NCBI RefSeq assembly: GCF_000719135.1
Contig: NZ_JOEK01000003.1
Location: forward strand, 1-64,000
Length of the DNA stretch: 64,000 nt
Source of the DNA: Streptomyces avicenniae
GTDB lineage: Bacteria > Actinomycetota > Actinomycetes > Streptomycetales > Streptomycetaceae
Reading direction: 5' to 3'
In this document: one piece after another, positions 1 through 8,159 of the stretch
How positions within the stretch are numbered: position 1 is the stretch's first letter
Layout of the letters: every line of letters begins with the position of its first letter
The notes under the pieces: model-generated
What the model saw: the letters and a program-made list of their open reading frames with translations, nothing else
Told to the model about the DNA's origin: nothing
The model's database searches: none
Translations under genes and position numbers: made by a program

Positions 1-70
1 GGAAGCTAAGCTCTCCAGCGCCGATGGTACTGCATGGGGGACCGTGTGGGAGAGTAGGACACCGCCGGAC
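1..70 (+). rRNA. rrf: 5S ribosomal RNA, 3' part
   Basis: The first ~70 bases match the conserved 3' half of streptomycete 5S rRNA: GGAAGCTAAG, then GCGCCGATGGTACTGC, then GTGGGAGAGTAGGAC and the closing ACCGCCGGAC stem. The 5' part lies before the window, so this is the tail of an rRNA operon (16S-23S-5S) transcribed rightward. The exact 3' end is estimated from the family. The terminator that follows directly supports the call. Confidence 0.93.
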
Positions 71-81
71 AATTATTGAAA

Positions 82-116
82 GAGTAGGGCCCGTTGAACC
101 TCAACGGGCCCTACTC
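82..116 (+). terminator. rRNA operon terminator hairpin
   Basis: A perfect 16-bp inverted repeat (GAGTAGGGCCCGTTGA and its complement, 3-base loop) begins 12 bases after the 5S gene. It is the expected strong factor-independent terminator of an rrn operon. No long U tract follows, which is usual in Streptomyces. Confidence 0.9.
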
Positions 117-156
117 GTATTTGCCCTCCCGCCGTTCGGGTGCGAGCATCGGGCTC

Positions 157-642
157 ATGGCGTACAGGGTTCGTCGCACGTCCCGGGACGACTGGCGGGA
201 GCTGCGCAGGCTCAGGCTCGCCGCCCTGCGGGACCCTGTCGCGTCCGTCGCGTTCTACGAGCCCTACGAGGAGGCGCTTCGCCTCACCCGCGGGGAGTGG
301 GAACGCCGGGCCATCGGGCGGACCACCGTGACGTTCGTCGGCGTGACCGACACCGGTGACTGGGGCGGCATGGTCGGCGTCTTCGCCAAGGGATCGGTCG
401 CGCAGGTCGTCGGCGTGTACATGCGCCCCGAGCACCGGGGCACCGGTCTCGCCGCTCTCCTGATGCGGGCCGCCATCGACTGGGCCGACGGGCGGGAAGT
501 GCGGCTGCGCGTCCACGAGAACAATCCGCGGGCCGTGCGGTTCTACCGCTCGCTCGGCTTCGAGCCCACAGGCGACCGCGCCGTGGACCCCGCCGACCCG
601 GCCTTCGAGACCTACGAGTTGGTGCTCAGGCCCCTGCGATGA
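157..642 (+). CDS. GNAT family N-acetyltransferase
   Basis: This is a 161-residue GNAT-fold protein expected to move an acetyl group from acetyl-CoA to an unknown amine. Motif A is visible as the V-Y-M-R-P-E-H-R-G-T-G stretch, where the R-x-x-G-x-G/A loop binds the CoA pyrophosphate. The C-terminal N-N-P-R-A-V-R-F-Y-R-S-L-G-F-E segment is the usual motif B. ATG 157 was chosen because upstream in-frame codons run back into the rRNA terminator. Its last 17 bases overlap the convergent VirD4-like gene. The substrate cannot be told from sequence. Confidence 0.88.
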   Translation: MAYRVRRTSRDDWRELRRLRLAALRDPVASVAFYEPYEEALRLTRGEWERRAIGRTTVTFVGVTDTGDWGGMVGVFAKGSVAQVVGVYMRPEHRGTGLAALLMRAAIDWADGREVRLRVHENNPRAVRFYRSLGFEPTGDRAVDPADPAFETYELVLRPLR

Positions 643-1807
643 CCGTCAGGCTCGGCCAGGTGCCCGTCAACTCGTCCACCAGGGCGTGCCGCAGCGGCGC
701 CGTCTCGCGGTGCTGTCCGACGACGTAGAGCGTGCCGCCCTCGCCCGCGAGGTTGTCGAGCGCGAGGGAGTCCACCCGGCCCGGCGTGCAGGACTGACGG
801 ATGTGCACCTGGTCCAGGCCGCCGAGGGCGCGGGCGATCAGGTCGAGTGCCGCGTCGCGCCGTACCGGATGCGCCTCCAGCGCGCTCTCCAGCTCCATCG
901 ACGCGCCACCGGCGGCCCGGGAGTGCGTCCGCAGGATCTTCCTCGGCTCGCCGTGCGAGCGGCCGTGGCCCCAGCGGTGCACCTGGTGCGGGGACGCGCC
1001 CGCTAGGGCCGCGGCGTGCAGGTAGCAGCGCAGGATCGTCTCGGCCGTGGCGGTGTCGAGCTGGAAGATCGGCTCCGAGGGACGCACGGGGGCGAGGAGC
1101 GCGGCAGCGCGGCGCCGTGCCGTCCCCATGTCCTCACAGCCGCGCAGCGGCGACCAGCGCAGGCGGTTGGGGGCGTCGGTGAGATGCCCCGGGTCGTAGA
1201 CGTGCGCGGGGCCCGACTTCGAGCGGCGGCGCGCGGTGCGCGTCCACAGGGAGCCGTCCGGGTCGATCACGACCAGACCAGGGGGCGCAGTGAGGACGGC
1301 CGCCGCCTTCGCGTCGGACGGCTCAGCGGCCGGAGGGACGTCCGCCTCCGGCGGCCGGGGGGCGCTCTCGCGTGGGGACGGCGGGGGTTCTGGCGCCTCG
1401 CCCACCGGGCGGGCGTTCTCCACCGGCCGTGCGCGGCGTGCACGCCAGCGCGCCGCCCTGACGTAGAGCCCGAGCGCCGTGAAGAACAGCGCCGCCAGCT
1501 GGAGGAGGAAGACGATCCAGACGGCCGCGGCGCCCGGCAGGTCGGCCGGGTCGGCGTCGGGCCAGGCCGCGGCGACGTCGCCCGGCGCGGTGAAGAAGGA
1601 ACGGATGGCGCCCGCCGTGCTGAGGAAGGTGACGCCGGGTGGCCAGGCGCCGCCGGTCAGCAGCCCGGCGAGACCGGTCGCCGTCCAGATGAGCCCGGTG
1701 AGGGCGAGCATCAGCGCGAGGCCGCCGATGAGCAGGGTGTCGGGGATGCCGCCGCGTCCCGCCGGGGCGGGAGCGGCGCCGCGGGAGGCGCGCTGGTCGT
1801 GGGACAT
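626..1807 (-). CDS. VirD4/TraG-like membrane protein lacking the ATPase motor
   Basis: This 393-residue protein has two membrane helices (about residues 24-52 and 94-116), a Pro/Arg-rich linker (about 125-170) and a region resembling the coupling-protein core: LVVIDPDGSLW near 179-188, HVYDPGHLTDAPNRLRWSPL near 202-221, and a late GGTLYVVG segment. In VirD4/TraG proteins a GxxxGKT P-loop precedes the DPKGELW-like strand. Here the linker runs straight into that strand and no P-loop exists. The protein also ends before the Walker B region. It is therefore probably not an ATPase and may be a decayed or repurposed coupling protein. It is the last gene of the T4SS-like cluster, 20 bases after the VirB4-like gene. 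The stop lies inside the neighbouring GNAT gene. Confidence 0.72.
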   Translation of the reverse strand: MSHDQRASRGAAPAPAGRGGIPDTLLIGGLALMLALTGLIWTATGLAGLLTGGAWPPGVTFLSTAGAIRSFFTAPGDVAAAWPDADPADLPGAAAVWIVFLLQLAALFFTALGLYVRAARWRARRARPVENARPVGEAPEPPPSPRESAPRPPEADVPPAAEPSDAKAAAVLTAPPGLVVIDPDGSLWTRTARRRSKSGPAHVYDPGHLTDAPNRLRWSPLRGCEDMGTARRRAAALLAPVRPSEPIFQLDTATAETILRCYLHAAALAGASPHQVHRWGHGRSHGEPRKILRTHSRAAGGASMELESALEAHPVRRDAALDLIARALGGLDQVHIRQSCTPGRVDSLALDNLAGEGGTLYVVGQHRETAPLRHALVDELTGTWPSLTVIAGA

Positions 1808-1827
1808 GGGCGATCCTGGTGGGCCGG

Positions 1828-3246
1828 TCAGATGACGCCCTGTCGCTTCTCGAACGACAGGGCGCGGGCTTCGGTCTCGGCCTCGAACGGGTCCTCGGCC
1901 TCCGCCGCGGCCAGCGCCGTCGCCTCCGCCAGGGCGGCGGAGGACTCGGTCATGGCGCGGTCGGTGAAGACGAGGGGCCGCTCGGCCTCCGTGATCAGGT
2001 GCTTGACGACCTGGACGTTCCCGTTGACGTCCCAGACGGCCATGCCGGGCGTCAGCGTCGGGATGATCTCCACGGCCCAGCGCGGCAGGCCGAGGACCTG
2101 TCCTGTGGCCCTGGCCTCGTCCGACTTCTGGGCGTAGACGGTCCGCGTGGACGCCATCTTGAGGATCGCCGCGGCCTCCTTCGCCGCCGCGCCGTCCACG
2201 ACGTCCGACAGGTGGTGGACCACCGCGACGAACGACAGGCCGAGCCGCCGCCCGAACTTCAGCAGCCGCTGGAACAGTTGCGCGACCGAGGGCGAGTTGA
2301 TGATGTGCCACGCCTCCTCGACCAGGAAGATCCGCTTCCTGCGGTCCGGCCTGATCCAGGTGTGTTCCAGCCACACGCCGACGATCGCCATCAGGATCGG
2401 CATGGCGATGGAGTTGCGGTCGATGTGGGAGAGGTCGAAGACGATCAGCGGCGCGTCGAGGTCGATGCCGACGGTCGTCGGGCCGTCGAACATGCCGCGC
2501 AGGTCGCCGTCCACGAGGCGGTCCAGGACGAGGGCGACGTCGAGGCCCCAGGCGCGGACGTCCTCCAGCTCGACGTTCATCGCCTCGGCGGCCTCGGGCA
2601 GCGGGTGGCGCAGCCGTTCCACGATGTCGGTCAGTATCGGCTGGCGATCGACCGTCGTCTGGTTGACGTACGCGTGGGCCACCTTGAGCGCGAAGCCGGA
2701 GCGCTCGTCCAGCGAACGGCCCAGCGCCACCTCGACGATGGTGCGCAGCAGGGCGAGCTGCCCTGTGGTGGTGATGGCCGGGTCCAGCGGGTTGAGCCGG
2801 ACGTTGCCGTCGAGCGCGGCCATCGGGTCGAGGCGGATCGGGGTGATGCCGAGCTGCTGGGCGATGAGGTTCCACTCGCCGACGCCGTCCTCGCCCTGGG
2901 CGTCGAGGACGACGACCTGCCGGTCGCGGAAGCGCAGTTGGCGCAGGACGTACGTCTTCTCCAGCGCCGACTTGCCGTTGCCCGACTCGCCGAGGACGAG
3001 CCAGTGCGGGGCCGGGAGTTGCTGGCCGTACAGGCGGAAGGGGTCGTAGATGTAGCCCTTGCCGCTGTAGACCTCGCGGCCGATGATGACGCCCGAGTCG
3101 CCGAGGCCGGGGGCGGCGGTGGGGAGGTAGACGGCCTGGGCCTGGCCCGTGGAGGTGCGGACGGGCAGGCGGGTCGTCTCGGTCCGGCCGAAGAGCAGGC
3201 CGGTGAACGCCTCGGTGAGGAGGCTCAGCGGGTCGCGTGCGGGCAT
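1828..3246 (-). CDS. VirB4-like conjugation/secretion ATPase
   Basis: This 472-residue ATPase resembles the C-terminal motor half of VirB4/TraC. The P-loop GESGNGKS is at about residues 86-93, and Walker B (RIFLVEEAW) is at about 305-313. The AVVHHLSD segment near 341-348 fits motif III. VirB4 proteins power type IV secretion from the cytoplasmic face. Here the N-terminal half appears to be supplied by the separate upstream SCO6880-family gene, 46 bases away, so the pair looks like a split VirB4. ATG 3246 is the first start. The acidic Ala/Glu-rich C-terminus is typical of actinobacterial members. Confidence 0.86.
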   Translation of the reverse strand: MPARDPLSLLTEAFTGLLFGRTETTRLPVRTSTGQAQAVYLPTAAPGLGDSGVIIGREVYSGKGYIYDPFRLYGQQLPAPHWLVLGESGNGKSALEKTYVLRQLRFRDRQVVVLDAQGEDGVGEWNLIAQQLGITPIRLDPMAALDGNVRLNPLDPAITTTGQLALLRTIVEVALGRSLDERSGFALKVAHAYVNQTTVDRQPILTDIVERLRHPLPEAAEAMNVELEDVRAWGLDVALVLDRLVDGDLRGMFDGPTTVGIDLDAPLIVFDLSHIDRNSIAMPILMAIVGVWLEHTWIRPDRRKRIFLVEEAWHIINSPSVAQLFQRLLKFGRRLGLSFVAVVHHLSDVVDGAAAKEAAAILKMASTRTVYAQKSDEARATGQVLGLPRWAVEIIPTLTPGMAVWDVNGNVQVVKHLITEAERPLVFTDRAMTESSAALAEATALAAAEAEDPFEAETEARALSFEKRQGVI

Positions 3247-3292
3247 GCCGGTGCCTCCTCGGTGTCGGTGCCGGTGCGGACGCCGCGGGCGG

Positions 3293-4846
3293 TCATCGCC
3301 TGATCCCCGTCGCGAAGGGCAGGGTGTTGACGAACGCGCGGTGGTGCTCGCGGTCGCACCACTCCAGCTTCAGGTACGACTTCCCCGCCGAGGCGCGGAT
3401 CGTGCGCTTGTCGCGGGCGAGGGACTCGGGGTCGGGCGAGGAGACGGTCAGGTAGCCGACGAGGTTGACGCCAGCGGCGCCCGAGGCGAGGTCGTCGCCG
3501 CGCTGGTCGATGCGGCCGTGGGCGGCGATGTCGCGCGGGTCCACGGTGCGGTTCATCTTGGCGGCGCGGGACGCCTCGGCGGCGTCGTTCGTCTTCTCGG
3601 TGAGCATCCGCTCGATGGCGATCTCGGTGGGCTCCAGGTCCATGCACACCGCGACGGTCCTGATGACGTCGGGCGTGTGGACGAGGAGCGGCGCGAGGAA
3701 GTTGACGCCGACCGGTGTCATCGGCCACTCCTTGACCCACGCGGTCGCGTGGCACCACGGCTCGCGGGTGTCGGACTCACGCGTCTTGGCCTGGAGGTAC
3801 GTGGGCTCGCGGGCGTCCAGCTCGGCGGGCCAGGCGTTGCGCTTCGACATGGCCTGGATGTGGTCGATGGGGTGGTCCGGGTCGTACATGGAGTGGATCA
3901 GCGACGCGAGGCGGGCCTCGCCCAACGGCTGGCGGACGCGGATGTCGGCCTCGGTGAGGCGTGCGCAGATGTCCGTCAGCTCGCGGGCCATGACGACGGC
4001 CAGCGCCTCGTCCTGCGTCATGGCGCGCTTGCGGCCCCGGCCGCGGGCGGCGCGGGCGATGGACTGGGCCTCGCTCGCCAGGTCGCGGGAGTGGTGCATG
4101 CAGGCGACGAGGTAGGCGCGGTGCTGCTCGCTGGAGGTGGAGACCATCGACTGGAGCTGGTCGTAGGAGTCCTGGATCCAGCGGGGGGCGCCGTCGTCGC
4201 CGCGCTCCCGTACGTCGTTGGCGTGCGCGTCGGGGTCGGCGGGGAGCGTGCGGGCGAGCATCTGGAGGCGGGAGACGTGGCCGTCGCCGTTGGCGACGTG
4301 CTTGAGGAGCGTGCCGAAACGTTCGACCAGGGTTTCCTGGTCCTCGCTGTCGCGCAGGCCGACGCCCGGGCCCTCGATCTCGATGGCGGCGGTGACCGTG
4401 CGGCGGTCGGTGTGCAGGAGGACGGCCAGCTCGTCGGGGCCGAACGCGGCGGCCAGCCAGTGGACCGGGCCGACGCCGGGGGGCGAGCCGATCTCGATCT
4501 CGCTGCCGTCGAGCCTGACCCCGGCCTCGGCGGCGTCCGAGCGGAAGGTGGCGCCTCGGCGCTGCGTGCGGCGGAAGAACCGGTTGATCTCGAACCACCT
4601 GTAGAACGTGCGGCCGTTGTAGGGCATGTAGACGGCGGCGAGGGCGACCATCGGGAAGCCCGCCAGGCCCACGATGCGGGCCGTGAGGACGGGGATGAGG
4701 ATGCCGCTCAGCATGCCGAGGAACGCCCCGGCGACGATGAGCGCGATCTCGCCCGTCTCGCGGTTGCGCCCGACGATCGACTGGGGCCTGGCGCGTCCGA
4801 TGAGGTAGGTGCGGCGCCTGGTGAGTGTGTGCGGTGGGGCGGTCAT
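3293..4846 (-). CDS. SCO6880 family protein (PrgI/VirB4 N-terminal-like)
   Basis: This 517-residue protein begins with a short basic segment, two membrane helices (about residues 30-72) and a PYNGRTFYRW junction, followed by a large soluble domain without nucleotide-binding motifs. The architecture matches the actinobacterial SCO6880 family, which combines a VirB3/PrgI-like membrane anchor with a VirB4 N-terminal-like domain. It sits between the VirB6-like and VirB4-like genes. Its ATG shares the ATGA overlap with the upstream stop, indicating translational coupling. I infer that it anchors the separate VirB4-like ATPase at the membrane. Confidence 0.83.
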   Translation of the reverse strand: MTAPPHTLTRRRTYLIGRARPQSIVGRNRETGEIALIVAGAFLGMLSGILIPVLTARIVGLAGFPMVALAAVYMPYNGRTFYRWFEINRFFRRTQRRGATFRSDAAEAGVRLDGSEIEIGSPPGVGPVHWLAAAFGPDELAVLLHTDRRTVTAAIEIEGPGVGLRDSEDQETLVERFGTLLKHVANGDGHVSRLQMLARTLPADPDAHANDVRERGDDGAPRWIQDSYDQLQSMVSTSSEQHRAYLVACMHHSRDLASEAQSIARAARGRGRKRAMTQDEALAVVMARELTDICARLTEADIRVRQPLGEARLASLIHSMYDPDHPIDHIQAMSKRNAWPAELDAREPTYLQAKTRESDTREPWCHATAWVKEWPMTPVGVNFLAPLLVHTPDVIRTVAVCMDLEPTEIAIERMLTEKTNDAAEASRAAKMNRTVDPRDIAAHGRIDQRGDDLASGAAGVNLVGYLTVSSPDPESLARDKRTIRASAGKSYLKLEWCDREHHRAFVNTLPFATGIRR

Positions 4847-6225
4847 CCGCTACCTCCTCGTGATCCCGCGTTCCCGGACGGTCCAGGCGGGCCGGGGTTG
4901 CCCGTGGGCGACGCGCCGGGCGGGGCGGTACGGGAGCCGTGCGCGGCGACGCCGCCCGCCAGCGGATTGGCCGGACGCGCCTGGCCGCCCCCGCCGCTCG
5001 CCGTGGCGGCGCTCGCGGCGCCGTCGCGGGTGCCGTGGGTCGTCATGCCCTGGCGGAGCATCGTGGCCGGGCTGGAGACGGCGGCGCTCGCGGCGCGGCT
5101 CGACGTGTCCTGGCGCATGGCGCGCTGGCTGACGATCTCGTCGCCGAAGCCGGGGACGAAGCGGTAGATCATCGCGGAGGCGAAGATGGCCAGCAGGATG
5201 ATCGCGAGGCCGGAGACGACCGAGGAGACGGCCGTGGGGCCCTGGTCGTCGGAGGACGAGGTGAGGGCGGCGGCCAGGCCGAGGACGATCACGATCACCG
5301 GCTTGATGAGGATGACGGCGATCATGATCCCGGCCCAGCGGCGGACGTGCCCCCACAGGTTCTTGTCCACGAGACCGGCGTACACGGCGGTGCCGAGGAG
5401 CGCGCCGACGTACAGCATGGCGGCGCGGATGACGAGTTCGAGGGCGAGGACGCCCGCGGCGAGGATGGAGATGAGGGAGACGACGATCAGCATGATCGGG
5501 CCGCCGCCGATGTCCTCGCCCGCTTCGAGTGCGGCGGAGAAGTCGCCGAAGAACGCGTCGGAGTTGTCGCCCGTGCCCGCGACGATGCCCTCGGTCATGC
5601 CGTCGGTGGCGGTGACGACCGAGTAGAGGATCAGCGGGGTGAACGCGGAGGCCATGACGGTCAGCCAGAGGTAGCCGATGGCCTCGGAGGCGGCGGTGGT
5701 GAGCGGGACCCCGCGGATCGCGCGCTTGACGACGGCGAGGAGCCAGAGGATGAGCGTGAGGACGGTGGAGGCGGCGAAGACGACGGCGTACTGGCGGAGG
5801 AACGACGCGTTGGTGAAGTCCACGTCGGTCGTGGCGGAGACGAGGTCGGACAGCTCGTTCACGATCCAGGCGGCGGCGTCGGCGCAGCCGCGGGCGAGGG
5901 AGGAGAGCGGGTCGAGGGACGCGTCGATCGTGTTGCCGCCGCCTCCACCGTCGCTGCCTCCCGGGGGCTCGCCCTCGCAGTACTCGCGGGCCTCCCCGTA
6001 GATCAGCCCGCAGTCCGGGTCGCCGGGCGCGTCGGAGTCCTCGGTGCTTTCCGGGTCTTCGGGTTCCTCGGGGTCCTCGGGCGCGGCGTGTGCGCGGGGG
6101 GCGGTGGCGAGCGTCAGCGCGGTGAGCCCGAGGGCGGCGGACAGACCACCGGTGACGGCGGGCGGTGCGAGCCTGACGGCGCGGTGGAGCAGCCGGAGGA
6201 GTCCGGGCCGCGGACTAGCGCGCAT
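4843..6225 (-). CDS. VirB6/TrbL-like polytopic membrane protein
   Basis: This is a 460-residue exported membrane protein. An N-terminal signal segment ends near the AHAAPED site and is followed by an acidic Pro/Glu/Asp/Ser-rich stretch and a Gly run. Six or so hydrophobic helices then follow, among them FLRQYAVVFAASTVLTLIL and MLIVVSLISILAAGVLALEL. The Gly/Pro/Ser/Ala-rich tail is cytoplasmic or disordered. This layout is that of VirB6/TrbL channel components in Gram-positive type IV secretion. It overlaps the upstream gene by 11 bases and the downstream gene by 4, so the cluster is one operon. Confidence 0.76.
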   Translation of the reverse strand: MRASPRPGLLRLLHRAVRLAPPAVTGGLSAALGLTALTLATAPRAHAAPEDPEEPEDPESTEDSDAPGDPDCGLIYGEAREYCEGEPPGGSDGGGGGNTIDASLDPLSSLARGCADAAAWIVNELSDLVSATTDVDFTNASFLRQYAVVFAASTVLTLILWLLAVVKRAIRGVPLTTAASEAIGYLWLTVMASAFTPLILYSVVTATDGMTEGIVAGTGDNSDAFFGDFSAALEAGEDIGGGPIMLIVVSLISILAAGVLALELVIRAAMLYVGALLGTAVYAGLVDKNLWGHVRRWAGIMIAVILIKPVIVIVLGLAAALTSSSDDQGPTAVSSVVSGLAIILLAIFASAMIYRFVPGFGDEIVSQRAMRQDTSSRAASAAVSSPATMLRQGMTTHGTRDGAASAATASGGGGQARPANPLAGGVAAHGSRTAPPGASPTGNPGPPGPSGNAGSRGGSG

Positions 6226-7051
6226 AGGTGAACCCTCCGTACAACTCGGCCGCTTCTGCGATCTCTTCGGCTCCGGACACGACGTCGTCGCCGCTGACCG
6301 GGGTCGGGCCCTCGGTCTGCTCCGAGCCGACGACCTTCCAGTCTCCCTCTTCCCAGGCGAGAGTGAAATGGAGCGTGAACCAGCTGGTACGTACGGGGGT
6401 CTGCGAGTCGGTGCCCGCGATGCCGAACAGTCCCGCGCACCAGACCGAGACCTCGGCGCTGGTGTCGCTGATCTCCGTGGTGGTGGAACCGACGGGGAGG
6501 GTGCGGTTGACGAAGGTGGAGCCAGCAGGGGCGCTGCCGTCCGCGTCGAGGCCGATCCGCTCGTTCAGTGCGGCGGTGAAGTCGGCGTCGTAGCCCGTCA
6601 GGAGGTCGTCGCGGGTCGCGGCGGAGCCGATGGTCTCGACGATGGTGCGGCGGCGTTCCGCGTCGAACATCTCCGTCCCGCCGAGGGCCACCGCGTAGTT
6701 GGCCGCGGCGCTCTGGGCGCCCTGCGCGTCCTGGGCGAAGCCGGTCGGGATGCCGTTGAAGGAGCCGTCCACCGGCTGTTCGCCCGAGGGCGCGGTGGAA
6801 CGGGCCTCGGGGCCGTCGGCGGAGCCTCCGCCGCCTCCGCCGCCCTCCTCGCCGCCGCCGTCCCGGTTCTGGCTGGCGAAGACGATGGCGGCGAGCAGGA
6901 GCACGACCACGCAGACGATCGCCCCGATGGTGCGGCCAGGGGAGGAGACGGGGCCGCGTGGGCCGGTGTCGGGCTGGTCGGGCAGCCGCGTCCGGGTCTG
7001 CGCGGGGACGCCTCGGGCGCGCGTGTCGTCGTAGTCGTCGCCATAGCTCAT
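6215..7051 (-). CDS. VirB8-like single-pass membrane protein
   Basis: This 278-residue protein has a hydrophilic N-terminus, one membrane helix (IGAIVCVVVLLLAAIVFA, about residues 43-60), a Gly-rich linker, and a soluble extracytoplasmic domain ending in a strand pattern (WFTLHFTLAWEEGDWKVVG) typical of NTF2-like folds. VirB8 and TcpC proteins share this plan, and the position at the head of the T4SS-like operon fits. A GAGAGGG Shine-Dalgarno lies about 9 bases before ATG 7051. The assignment rests on architecture and context, not on a diagnostic motif. Confidence 0.66.
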   Translation of the reverse strand: MSYGDDYDDTRARGVPAQTRTRLPDQPDTGPRGPVSSPGRTIGAIVCVVVLLLAAIVFASQNRDGGGEEGGGGGGGSADGPEARSTAPSGEQPVDGSFNGIPTGFAQDAQGAQSAAANYAVALGGTEMFDAERRRTIVETIGSAATRDDLLTGYDADFTAALNERIGLDADGSAPAGSTFVNRTLPVGSTTTEISDTSAEVSVWCAGLFGIAGTDSQTPVRTSWFTLHFTLAWEEGDWKVVGSEQTEGPTPVSGDDVVSGAEEIAEAAELYGGFTYAR

Positions 7052-7315
7052 AATCGCGCCCTCTCAACTGCGGCGAGTCTATTACCTCCTCACCCGACGT
7101 TAGCGTTCTCGACGGACGTTCCGCGTCTTCACGAGGGGAGTTGGCGCAAGGTCGATGCGGCGGAAGTGCACGGCTGGGGGAGACGGTGTGTCGTGGGGGT
7201 GCTGCGGCGTCAACGGGCCGCGCTCGTACGGCTCTTCACTGTCACGGGATCGCCGCCTCCGGCCGGGGGCCGCCCTGCCGGTCGTGGCCGGACGGCGCTG
7301 TGCTCGGATAGGGGC

Positions 7316-7765
7316 ATGACGGACATGACCGAAGTGGTGGACGGGGGCGGCGTCTCGGTACGGGCGGCCTCGGCCTCGGACGTGCAGGCCGTGCTCGGGT
7401 TCTGGCGGCGCGCCGCCGAGGGCGCGAGCATCAGCGACGACCCGGCGGGTGTCGGGCGGCTGATCGCGCGGGACGCCGGGGCGCTGCTGCTCGCCGAGGT
7501 GGACGGGGCGCTGGCGGGGACCGTGATCGCCGGGTTCGACGGCTGGCGGTGCCACCTGTACCGGCTCGCCGTGGCGCCCGACCTGCGGCGGCGCGGGGTG
7601 GCCACGGCGCTGCTGGACGCGGCGGAGGCGCGGTTCGCCGCGCTCGGCGGTCGGCGTGCCGACGCGATGGTGCTGCGGCGCAACGAGGTGGCGCACCACG
7701 CGTGGGCTGCGCGCGGGTACCGGGCCGAGGAGGAGTGGCGGCGTTGGGTCAAGCCGCTGGTCTGA
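7316..7765 (+). CDS. GNAT family N-acetyltransferase
   Basis: This 149-residue GNAT protein carries the acetyl-CoA loop in LAVAPDLRRRGVATALL (R-R-x-G-V/A pattern). A late HHAWAARGY segment corresponds to motif B. ATG 7316 is preferred; a second ATG lies two codons further on. The 264 bases between it and the divergent T4SS cluster hold no other recognisable gene. The substrate is unknown. Confidence 0.87.
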   Translation: MTDMTEVVDGGGVSVRAASASDVQAVLGFWRRAAEGASISDDPAGVGRLIARDAGALLLAEVDGALAGTVIAGFDGWRCHLYRLAVAPDLRRRGVATALLDAAEARFAALGGRRADAMVLRRNEVAHHAWAARGYRAEEEWRRWVKPLV

Positions 7766-7835
7766 CGGGCGGTGTTGGTCCTCCCGATGAGTTCTCGGCG
7801 GCCGGGTGGTCTTGTCGGCAGGTGAGGAGGCCGCT

Positions 7836-8120
7836 GTGGTGAGTGCGGAGTTCGTGGTGTGGGGGCCGCTCGTGCGGGCTGACGTACCGGGGGTGTGCGC
7901 GCGGTTGGAGGACGAACTGCGCCGGACGGGTGCCGGGACGGTGACGGTCGATCTGGCCGCTGTGACCGGGGCGGGCGCGGCGGCCGTGGACGCCGTGGCA
8001 CGGCTGCGGCTGACGGCCGGACGGGCGGGGTGCCGCGTGCGATTCCTGCATGTGGCGGCGGAGTTGCGGGCCGTGCTGACCCTGGTCGGGCTGGGGGAGC
8101 TGCTGGCCGACGGGGGCTGA
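7836..8120 (+). CDS. STAS domain protein (anti-anti-sigma-like)
   Basis: This small protein of about 94 residues has the STAS pattern: a strand, a helix, VTVDLAAVTGAGAAAVDAVARL (the loop where SpoIIAA-type proteins carry their phosphorylatable Ser/Thr), then CRVRFLHVAAELRAVLTLVGL. The residue at the usual phosphorylation site is Gly/Ala (TGAGAAAVD) rather than Ser, so regulation by a cognate anti-sigma kinase is doubtful. GTG 7836 was chosen because GGAGG lies 5 bases upstream; GTG 7839 is equally possible. No partner kinase is adjacent. Confidence 0.75.
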   Translation: MVSAEFVVWGPLVRADVPGVCARLEDELRRTGAGTVTVDLAAVTGAGAAAVDAVARLRLTAGRAGCRVRFLHVAAELRAVLTLVGLGELLADGG

Positions 8121-8159
8121 CGAGGGCTGACGGGCGGGCGTGGGCCGTGTGGCGTGGGG

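Noticed and set aside
626..2875. A 749-residue minus-strand ORF spanning the VirB4-like gene region
   Set aside because: Only the part from ATG 1807 downwards is protein-like. The upstream half is an Arg/Pro/Gly-rich shadow of the VirB4-like gene, whose own frame has P-loop and Walker B motifs.
1..7051. Integrated conjugative element beside the rRNA operon
   Set aside because: The T4SS-like genes lack integrase, relaxase, attachment-site repeats or atypical base composition, so a mobile element is not supported.
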